NCBI GenBank assembly: GCA_030272585.1
Contig: BSYQ01000005.1
Location: 5,673,501-5,737,500, forward strand
DNA: 64,000 bases
Source of the DNA: Bryopsis sp. KO-2023
Lineage: Eukaryota; Chlorophyta; Ulvophyceae; Bryopsidales; Bryopsidaceae
Direction: 5' to 3'
The notes beneath the pieces are model-generated. The model did no database searches, was not told where the DNA came from, and worked only from the letters and a program-made list of their open reading frames with translations. This document shows positions 57,359-64,000 of the stretch, piece after piece; position 1 is the stretch's first letter, and each line of letters starts with the position of its first letter. The translations under genes were made by a program, and so were the position numbers.

Positions 57359-57440
57359 CGTTGAGGGCAGGATTCGAACCTGCGCGGGACAAACCCAGTG
57401 GATTTCTAGTCCACCTCCTTAACCACTCGGACACCCCAAC
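57359..57440 (-). tRNA. tRNA-Ser(AGA), unit 1
   Basis: 82 nt; acceptor GUUGGGG/CCUCAAC with G discriminator, anticodon stem GUGGA/UCCAC with loop CUAGAAA, long variable arm, T arm GCAGG/CCUGC. Confidence 0.93.
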
Positions 57441-57546
57441 TCACGTCCTGACGAGGCGTCCCGTGGTCCATCCTCGTCACACGCCTCATCATCAACCTCC
57501 TCAGCCTCGTCATCTGCCTCGTCACGCCCTCGTCGTCGTGATCGGG

Positions 57547-57606
57547 TCGTTGTGGTACAGTGGTGAGTATTGTTGCCTGTCACGCGGGAGATCAATTTGC
57601 AACGGC
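57547..57606 (+). pseudogene. tRNA-Asp(GTC)-like, T arm missing, unit 1
   Basis: 60 nt. The D arm and anticodon arm match tRNA-Asp (GGTACAGTGGTGAGTAT, loop CUGUCAC). The ends UCGUUGU and GCAACGG can still pair as a 7-bp acceptor with two wobbles. Only 10 bases (AGATCAATTT) lie between anticodon stem and acceptor, so there is no T arm and no B box. Probably a decayed gene; kept unchanged in all three units. Confidence 0.65.
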
Positions 57607-57659
57607 ACACCCACCCCGCATCCTTGTCTTTTGCCGCTCCGAAAAACGACTTCGACGCT

Positions 57660-57741
57660 CGTTGAGAGCAGGATTTGAACCTGCGCGGGATAAACCCAGT
57701 GGATTTCGAGTCCACCTCCTTAACCACTCGGACATCTCAGC
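57660..57741 (-). tRNA. tRNA-Ser(CGA), unit 1
   Basis: 82 nt; loop CUCGAAA, body nearly identical to the Ser(AGA) gene 220 bp away. The acceptor GCUGAGA/UCUCAAC has one mismatch (C2-A71). Confidence 0.9.
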
Positions 57742-57847
57742 TCGACGACGTGTCGATCGCGCGTTGCGTGGAGGCTCGGTCGACCCCCCCCGATCGAGAT
57801 TCCCGGGATCGGGATCCACGAGATCGACGCGATCCTGTTCGAGATAT

Positions 57848-57921
57848 GCCCGGGTAGCTCAGTTTGGTAGAGCGCGAGACTTTTAATCTCGTGGCCGAGG
57901 GTTCGAGTCCCTCCTCGGGCG
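57848..57921 (+). tRNA. tRNA-Lys(TTT), unit 1
   Basis: 74 nt; acceptor GCCCGGG/CUCGGGC, anticodon stem GAGA/UCUC with loop CUUUUAA, B box GGGTTCGAGTCCC, G discriminator. Confidence 0.94.
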
Positions 57922-57940
57922 TCTGCCCTTCCGTTCCGAC

Positions 57941-58116
57941 GAGAGATACGACCTTACGGGTCCGGGTACGGTGACCGTAATCGTAGTAAAAACTTGTTTG
58001 ACCGTAAATTGCTTTACATGACGGTAAACAACTTTCGGTCACGGAACATAATCACGGCGACGGGTAACACGACGGTAACCGGACAGGAGCGGAGCCGGAC
58101 CAGAATCCTATCTCCG
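57941..58116. mobile_element. short TTACGGT element without tRNA core, unit 1
   Basis: 176 bp. The ends GAGAGATACGACCT and (reverse complement) CGGAGATAGGATTC are decayed versions of the 14-bp TIR of the element in tRNA-Leu(AAG). The flanks GTTCCGAC (57933-57940) and GTTCCGGC (58117-58124) match 7 of 8 as a target duplication. The interior has GGTACGGTGACCGTAA-type words. Confidence 0.65.
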
Positions 58117-58180
58117 GTTCCGGCCCGATTCCCCCGCACGCATGTTACCCGACCGAGCAAGCTCGGGTGTTTTCGTCGAG

Positions 58181-58251
58181 GCGTTGATGGTACAGTGGTA
58201 GCATACTACCCTGCCACGGTAGAGACCCGGGTTCGATTCCCGGTCAACGCA
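58181..58251 (+). tRNA. tRNA-Gly(GCC), unit 1
   Basis: 71 nt; acceptor GCGUUGA/UCAACGC, loop CUGCCAC, B box GGGTTCGATTCCC, followed by a T7 terminator. Confidence 0.94.
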
Positions 58252-58320
58252 CTCAAGGCCTTTTTTTCCCGGTCGTAGCACCAGAAAAAATACGAGCACG
58301 GAAAAAGAAAAGTCCACCGA

Positions 58321-58436
58321 GTTGCCGCCGCCGGATTTCCTGAGACATCCCTGATCTCGGTACTGATCGGCCCCAACCGTGCTTGATTGGCGAGTTCGGA
58401 AGGGATCGCATGTATTCACGGTGGTTTGATGGCAAC
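58321..58436 (-). rRNA. 5S ribosomal RNA, unit 2
   Basis: Copy of the unit-1 5S gene; differs from it by one base near the 3' end (G for A on the plus strand in the GCCGCCGGATTT segment). Confidence 0.88.
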
Positions 58437-59561
58437 ACGTTTCGAAGCGGACGCCGGGAGGTGAAGTATCCGTTTTTCAGGTGCGCGAGGGACGTGTCCC
58501 TCCGATGGTTTGGTGCACCGATTGTTTTTTTGTTTGTTCTTTTGAGGTGAGGTTGGCAGAGCGGTGAAATGGTGTTTTTGGCTTCATCCAATCCAAAAGG
58601 ACCCGGTGGGAGCGTTTTCAGGTGTGGCACGATCTTTCGTGGGTGGGTGGGTGGTTGAGTGTGCGCCTGTGAGCGCGTGCGCGCGCGCGGGCGGTGGAGT
58701 GTGTGTGGGTCAGCTCGTGGGTGAGCGGCAGCAGAGCGAAAAAGCCTTGGGAGCATGTTCGTTTCTTTTTTGACGTGTGTGGCGACGGAACGCACAGGTG
58801 GTGGCGTGTTGGTGGCGTTTCTGGGTTCAACCGCGCCCTTGTTGGATCATCCGATCGGGTGATCCGGGATCATCCACGGGATCTCTCTCGGGAGAAAATC
58901 GGGAGAGAGGTCGAAGAAAAGAGCGAAAAAGCTAGAAAGGAAAAGAAAAGGGGGAGGGAAAGAAGGAAAATGAACTTTGAGAGAAAACACGATAGACAGA
59001 CACCGGTTTGATTTCGAAGGGGGAGAAAAAAACCTTTCGAAACGGCGAAAGAAGAATGCAAAGGAAATGGAATCTTCTCGAAAGGACCGAAAGAGAAAGA
59101 ATCGAAAAAGGAAAAAGGTAGAAAAGCACGGAAGAGGGAAGAAAAGAAAAGAAAGATTACTGGAAGAAAAGGAGGGAACGAACGGCACGAATATAAGAAA
59201 AGAACGACGAAAAACAGAAAGAAACGAATCGATCTCTTGCGGGGAAAGAAAAAAAAAAAACAAAAAAAACACACCACAACTCGAAGAGACACCAAAAACC
59301 CATGGAAAACGAAGAACTCCTTTTACGCGATAATTCGAGATTACAAAATGGGCCATTGCCGATATCTCTCGTATATCCGAATCCGAGCACCCGGAAAAAT
59401 CGCAACGATGAAAAAACTCGAAACGAGTCCTACCCACGAACGAACACCCTCCCGAAGTTTTGGCGCAACCTCGTTCCCGCGCGCGACGGCACTTGTCCTC
59501 GACAACTTCCCGACAGCTTCCCGAACCTACCACGCTCTCCGCACGCGCGATCCCTCGAGCC

Positions 59562-59632
59562 GTGTTGGTGATATAGTGGTAGCATACTACCCTCCCAAGG
59601 TAGAGACCCGGGTTCGATTCCCGGTCAACGCA
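59562..59632 (+). tRNA. tRNA-Gly(CCC), unit 2
   Basis: Identical copy of the unit-1 gene, same T-run terminator. Confidence 0.9.
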
Positions 59633-59708
59633 CTCGTGCTCTTTTTTTTAGCGGACCGACGTCCGAGACCCCAGCTTGAAGACGCGCGGCGGGCCCCTGC
59701 TTTCGTAC

Positions 59709-60262
59709 GTGGCGATGGCCGAGTTGGTCCAAGGCGCTGGAGTAAGGTTCCAGTCAGAGATAGGACTTGGGCCAAATTTTTGGTCCGACTCCGGTCCGGT
59801 CCGGTTACGGTCGGGTTACGGTCACCGTACTACGGCCGTAACTCCGTACCGTAACCGGAGTAATATGTTGTTTTTACGGTACGGAACAGGTACGGTATAA
59901 CTACGGTAGGCCCTAAATCACCGTGAAGTAGCGTGGTTCAGTGCTAAAGCGTTAGGCTGCAGTCAGTAGGGTCGCGGGTTCGAATCCCCCTGGGTTCCTT
60001 TGGAATCGCGGGACCCTGCGGGGGTCACTTTCTACGGTTTACGGTTGTTACGGCCGTTACGGTCGTTACGGTCCGGTACGGAGCGGTACGGAGTGGTACG
60101 GTGCTACGGTTACGGCCGTAAAAGTACGATTTTCTGACGAAAATTGTACTCCGGTTACGGTCCGGTTACGGTGGTTACGGTCCGGTTACGGTGACCGTAA
60201 CCGTAAAGTCCTATCTCTGGTTCCAGTCCGAAAGGGCGTGGGTTCAAATCCCACTCGCCACA
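59709..60262 (+). pseudogene. tRNA-Leu(AAG) split by a DNA element, unit 2
   Basis: Same interruption as unit 1 (element 59755-60219), so the insertion predates the duplication of these two units. Confidence 0.9.
59755..60219. mobile_element. hAT-like MITE carrying a tRNA-like cassette, unit 2
   Basis: Same element in the second array unit, same duplication (59747-59754, 60220-60227). Confidence 0.92.
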
Positions 60263-60310
60263 CGTCAGAATTTGTGACGTGGCGTGAGGCGTCCTGTCAA
60301 AAGCGTTGGT

Positions 60311-60396
60311 TGCCCCGGACCAGGATCGAACTGGTGACCTCCGGATGGCTCACGAGGTTATGAGACCGACGCGCTAACCGACTGCGCCACCGAGGC
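60311..60396 (-). tRNA. tRNA-Met(CAT) with intron, unit 2
   Basis: Identical copy of the unit-1 gene, intron included. Confidence 0.9.
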
Positions 60397-60506
60397 CACG
60401 GAAAAATTTCCGTGCCGCCGATCTCGGGCCGCTGCTGGGCGTCGTCTGCGACTCCCGTCCGGGGCGGGGCCGGCCCCCGTGGGGGTGGCTCCCGAGCGAC
60501 GATCGT

Positions 60507-60589
60507 GTGGTGATGGCCGAGTTGGTCTAAGGCGCTAGATTCAGGTTCTAGTTCGGAGACGAGCGTGGGTTCGAATCCCACTCACCACA
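60507..60589 (+). tRNA. tRNA-Leu(CAG), unit 2
   Basis: Identical copy of the unit-1 gene. Confidence 0.93.
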
Positions 60590-60645
60590 ACGTGCCTTTT
60601 CGCGTCACCCCCTCGGTTCGCGAACACACACGCACACACATGCCT

Positions 60646-60727
60646 CGTTGAGGGCAGGATTCGAACCTGCGCGGGACAAACCCAGTGGATTTCTAGTCCA
60701 CCTCCTTAACCACTCGGACACCCCAAC
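60646..60727 (-). tRNA. tRNA-Ser(AGA), unit 2
   Basis: Identical copy of the unit-1 gene. Confidence 0.93.
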
Positions 60728-60833
60728 TCACGTCCTGACGAGGCGTCCCGTGGTCCATCCTCGTCACACGCCTCATCATCAACCTCCTCAGCCTCGTCAT
60801 CTGCCTCGTCACGCCCTCGTCGTCGTGATCGGG

Positions 60834-60893
60834 TCGTTGTGGTACAGTGGTGAGTATTGTTGCCTGTCACGCGGGAGATCAATTTGCAACGGC
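60834..60893 (+). pseudogene. tRNA-Asp(GTC)-like, T arm missing, unit 2
   Basis: Identical copy of the unit-1 sequence. Confidence 0.65.
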
Positions 60894-60946
60894 ACACCCA
60901 CCCCGCATCCTTGTCTTTTGCCGCTCCGAAAAACGACTTCGACGCT

Positions 60947-61028
60947 CGTTGAGAGCAGGATTTGAACCTGCGCGGGATAAACCCAGTGGATTTCGAGTCC
61001 ACCTCCTTAACCACTCGGACATCTCAGC
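60947..61028 (-). tRNA. tRNA-Ser(CGA), unit 2
   Basis: Identical copy of the unit-1 gene, same acceptor mismatch. Confidence 0.9.
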
Positions 61029-61134
61029 TCGACGACGTGTCGATCGCGCGTTGCGTGGAGGCTCGGTCGACCCCCCCCGATCGAGATTCCCGGGATCGGG
61101 ATCCACGAGATCGACGCGATCCTGTTCGAGATAT

Positions 61135-61208
61135 GCCCGGGTAGCTCAGTTTGGTAGAGCGCGAGACTTTTAATCTCGTGGCCGAGGGTTCGAGTCCCTC
61201 CTCGGGCG
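61135..61208 (+). tRNA. tRNA-Lys(TTT), unit 2
   Basis: Identical copy of the unit-1 gene. Confidence 0.94.
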
Positions 61209-61227
61209 TCTGCCCTTCCGTTCCGAC

Positions 61228-61403
61228 GAGAGATACGACCTTACGGGTCCGGGTACGGTGACCGTAATCGTAGTAAAAACTTGTTTGACCGTAAATTGCT
61301 TTACATGACGGTAAACAACTTTCGGTCACGGAACATAATCACGGCGACGGGTAACACGACGGTAACCGGACAGGAGCGGAGCCGGACCAGAATCCTATCT
61401 CCG
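61228..61403. mobile_element. short TTACGGT element without tRNA core, unit 2
   Basis: Same element in the second array unit. Confidence 0.65.
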
Positions 61404-61467
61404 GTTCCGGCCCGATTCCCCCGCACGCATGTTACCCGACCGAGCAAGCTCGGGTGTTTTCGTCGAG

Positions 61468-61538
61468 GCGTTGATGGTACAGTGGTAGCATACTACCCTG
61501 CCACGGTAGAGACCCGGGTTCGATTCCCGGTCAACGCA
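61468..61538 (+). tRNA. tRNA-Gly(GCC), unit 2
   Basis: Identical copy of the unit-1 gene with the same T-run terminator. Confidence 0.94.
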
Positions 61539-61607
61539 CTCAAGGCCTTTTTTTCCCGGTCGTAGCACCAGAAAAAATACGAGCACGGAAAAAGAAAAGT
61601 CCACCGA

Positions 61608-61723
61608 GTTGCCGCCGCCGGATTTCCTGAGACATCCCTGATCTCGGTACTGATCGGCCCCAACCGTGCTTGATTGGCGAGTTCGGAAGGGATCGCATGT
61701 ATTCACGGTGGTTTGATGGCAAC
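61608..61723 (-). rRNA. 5S ribosomal RNA, unit 3
   Basis: Copy of the unit-2 5S gene with the same variant. Confidence 0.88.
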
Positions 61724-62848
61724 ACGTTTCGAAGCGGACGCCGGGAGGTGAAGTATCCGTTTTTCAGGTGCGCGAGGGACGTGTCCCTCCGATGGTTTGG
61801 TGCACCGATTGTTTTTTTGTTTGTTCTTTTGAGGTGAGGTTGGCAGAGCGGTGAAATGGTGTTTTTGGCTTCATCCAATCCAAAAGGACCCGGTGGGAGC
61901 GTTTTCAGGTGTGGCACGATCTTTCGTGGGTGGGTGGGTGGTTGAGTGTGCGCCTGTGAGCGCGTGCGCGCGCGCGGGCGGTGGAGTGTGTGTGGGTCAG
62001 CTCGTGGGTGAGCGGCAGCAGAGCGAAAAAGCCTTGGGAGCATGTTCGTTTCTTTTTTGACGTGTGTGGCGACGGAACGCACAGGTGGTGGCGTGTTGGT
62101 GGCGTTTCTGGGTTCAACCGCGCCCTTGTTGGATCATCCGATCGGGTGATCCGGGATCATCCACGGGATCTCTCTCGGGAGAAAATCGGGAGAGAGGTCG
62201 AAGAAAAGAGCGAAAAAGCTAGAAAGGAAAAGAAAAGGGGGAGGGAAAGAAGGAAAATGAACTTTGAGAGAAAACACGATAGACAGACACCGGTTTGATT
62301 TCGAAGGGGGAGAAAAAAACCTTTCGAAACGGCGAAAGAAGAATGCAAAGGAAATGGAATCTTCTCGAAAGGACCGAAAGAGAAAGAATCGAAAAAGGAA
62401 AAAGGTAGAAAAGCACGGAAGAGGGAAGAAAAGAAAAGAAAGATTACTGGAAGAAAAGGAGGGAACGAACGGCACGAATATAAGAAAAGAACGACGAAAA
62501 ACAGAAAGAAACGAATCGATCTCTTGCGGGGAAAGAAAAAAAAAAAACAAAAAAAACACACCACAACTCGAAGAGACACCAAAAACCCATGGAAAACGAA
62601 GAACTCCTTTTACGCGATAATTCGAGATTACAAAATGGGCCATTGCCGATATCTCTCGTATATCCGAATCCGAGCACCCGGAAAAATCGCAACGATGAAA
62701 AAACTCGAAACGAGTCCTACCCACGAACGAACACCCTCCCGAAGTTTTGGCGCAACCTCGTTCCCGCGCGCGACGGCACTTGTCCTCGACAACTTCCCGA
62801 CAGCTTCCCGAACCTACCACGCTCTCCGCACGCGCGATCCCTCGAGCC

Positions 62849-62919
62849 GTGTTGGTGATATAGTGGTAGCATACTACCCTCCCAAGGTAGAGACCCGGGT
62901 TCGATTCCCGGTCAACGCA
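62849..62919 (+). tRNA. tRNA-Gly(CCC), unit 3
   Basis: Identical copy of the unit-1 gene. Confidence 0.9.
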
Positions 62920-62995
62920 CTCGTGCTCTTTTTTTTAGCGGACCGACGTCCGAGACCCCAGCTTGAAGACGCGCGGCGGGCCCCTGCTTTCGTAC

Positions 62996-63076
62996 GTGGC
63001 GATGGCCGAGTTGGTCCAAGGCGCTGGAGTAAGGTTCCAGTCCGAAAGGGCGTGGGTTCAAATCCCACTCGCCACA
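62996..63076 (+). tRNA. tRNA-Leu(AAG), intact, unit 3
   Basis: 81 nt; acceptor GUGGCGA/UCGCCAC, anticodon stem CUGGA/UCCAG with loop GUAAGGU, long variable arm, B box GGGTTCAAATCCC. It is the only undamaged copy of this gene in the window and serves as the empty site for the element. Confidence 0.93.
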
Positions 63077-63124
63077 CGTCAGAATTTGTGACGTGGCGTG
63101 AGGCGTCCTGTCAAAAGCGTTGGT

Positions 63125-63210
63125 TGCCCCGGACCAGGATCGAACTGGTGACCTCCGGATGGCTCACGAGGTTATGAGACCGACGCGCTAACCGACTGCG
63201 CCACCGAGGC
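63125..63210 (-). tRNA. tRNA-Met(CAT) with intron, unit 3
   Basis: Identical copy of the unit-1 gene, intron included. Confidence 0.9.
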
Positions 63211-63320
63211 CACGGAAAAATTTCCGTGCCGCCGATCTCGGGCCGCTGCTGGGCGTCGTCTGCGACTCCCGTCCGGGGCGGGGCCGGCCCCCGTGGGGGT
63301 GGCTCCCGAGCGACGATCGT

Positions 63321-63403
63321 GTGGTGATGGCCGAGTTGGTCTAAGGCGCTAGATTCAGGTTCTAGTTCGGAGACGAGCGTGGGTTCGAATCCCACTCACC
63401 ACA
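63321..63403 (+). tRNA. tRNA-Leu(CAG), unit 3
   Basis: Identical copy of the unit-1 gene. Confidence 0.93.
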
Positions 63404-63459
63404 ACGTGCCTTTTCGCGTCACCCCCTCGGTTCGCGAACACACACGCACACACATGCCT

Positions 63460-63541
63460 CGTTGAGGGCAGGATTCGAACCTGCGCGGGACAAACCCAGT
63501 GGATTTCTAGTCCACCTCCTTAACCACTCGGACACCCCAAC
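63460..63541 (-). tRNA. tRNA-Ser(AGA), unit 3
   Basis: Identical copy of the unit-1 gene. Confidence 0.93.
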
Positions 63542-63647
63542 TCACGTCCTGACGAGGCGTCCCGTGGTCCATCCTCGTCACACGCCTCATCATCAACCTC
63601 CTCAGCCTCGTCATCTGCCTCGTCACGCCCTCGTCGTCGTGATCGGG

Positions 63648-63707
63648 TCGTTGTGGTACAGTGGTGAGTATTGTTGCCTGTCACGCGGGAGATCAATTTG
63701 CAACGGC
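63648..63707 (+). pseudogene. tRNA-Asp(GTC)-like, T arm missing, unit 3
   Basis: Identical copy of the unit-1 sequence. Confidence 0.65.
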
Positions 63708-63760
63708 ACACCCACCCCGCATCCTTGTCTTTTGCCGCTCCGAAAAACGACTTCGACGCT

Positions 63761-63842
63761 CGTTGAGAGCAGGATTTGAACCTGCGCGGGATAAACCCAG
63801 TGGATTTCGAGTCCACCTCCTTAACCACTCGGACATCTCAGC
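63761..63842 (-). tRNA. tRNA-Ser(CGA), unit 3
   Basis: Identical copy of the unit-1 gene, same acceptor mismatch. Confidence 0.9.
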
Positions 63843-63948
63843 TCGACGACGTGTCGATCGCGTGTTGCGTGGAGGCTCGGTCGACCCCCCCCGATCGAGA
63901 TTCCCGGGATCGGGATCCACGAGATCGACGCGATCCTGTTCGAGATAT

Positions 63949-64000
63949 GCCCGGGTAGCTCAGTTTGGTAGAGCGCGAGACTTTTAATCTCGTGGCCGAG
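63949..64000 (+). tRNA. tRNA-Lys(TTT), unit 3, cut by window end
   Basis: The first 52 bases, identical to units 1 and 2; the T arm and 3' acceptor lie beyond the edge. Confidence 0.93.

Larger units (their letters stand above)
54998..58284. repeat. 5S rRNA-tRNA tandem array, unit 1
   Basis: First 3,287-bp unit of a head-to-tail array. Identity with unit 2 begins at the A6 run at 54998. Order: 5S rRNA (-), purine-rich spacer, tRNA-Gly(CCC) +, split tRNA-Leu(AAG) +, tRNA-Met -, tRNA-Leu(CAG) +, tRNA-Ser(AGA) -, Asp-like tRNA +, tRNA-Ser(CGA) -, tRNA-Lys(TTT) +, tRNA-Gly(GCC) +. Units differ by only a few bases, a sign of recent duplication or concerted evolution. Confidence 0.95.
58285..61571. 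repeat. tandem array, unit 2
   Basis: Second complete 3,287-bp unit, same order as unit 1, including the element inside tRNA-Leu(AAG). Confidence 0.95.
61572..64000. repeat. tandem array, unit 3 (truncated by window)
   Basis: Third unit; lacks the 473-bp insertion in tRNA-Leu(AAG) and is cut by the window edge inside tRNA-Lys. Confidence 0.95.

Overview
This window is nuclear DNA of a eukaryote, most likely an alga or another plastid-bearing protist. Most genes are split by GT-AG introns. Two products look organellar and plastid-linked: a bL27 of the plastid/bacterial type and a RelA/SpoT (RSH) ppGpp enzyme. bL19 carries a mitochondrial-type leader. The elongator tRNA-Met gene has a short intron, as is common in the green lineage. 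I cannot name the species.

Layout. (1) 1-4617: the 5' part of a Ty3/gypsy-like LTR retrotransposon on the minus strand (LTR, primer site, gag, start of protease). Its gag is cut in frame by a 1,072-bp DNA element made of reiterated GATCGG words and an inverted pair of tRNA-like cassettes. (2) 4618-8445: no firm gene; a tandem repeat, a possible lone exon and a CCCCGCACA-reiterated palindromic element. (3) 8446-23889: an inverted pair of paralogous 8-exon genes for an unrecognised two-membrane-span glycoprotein, flanking a PYROXD2-like oxidoreductase gene. (4) 27466-39282: three minus-strand genes, an RSH enzyme, the SSU processome WD protein UTP4 and an acylaminoacyl peptidase. (5) 40900-54658: bL19m, an unrecognised 8-9 exon gene, a DUF3605 gene, a GDT1/TMEM165 transporter, the U5 snRNP 40K WD protein and bL27. 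Several are divergent pairs with short shared promoters. (6) 54998-64000: a tandem array with a 3,287-bp unit, each carrying 5S rRNA and a set of tRNA genes (Gly-CCC, Leu-AAG, Met, Leu-CAG, Ser-AGA, an Asp-like armless tRNA, Ser-CGA, Lys, Gly-GCC).

Most interesting signal: a group of non-autonomous DNA elements, each built from dense iteration of its own short word. Two of them have perfect TIRs, 8-bp target duplications (hAT-like) and an internal tRNA-derived pol III cassette with a shared 3' module. One sits inside gag. The other splits the tRNA-Leu(AAG) gene in array units 1 and 2, and unit 3 keeps the clean empty site.

Exon borders were set by reading splice sites and keeping frame by hand; no alignment or database search was run.
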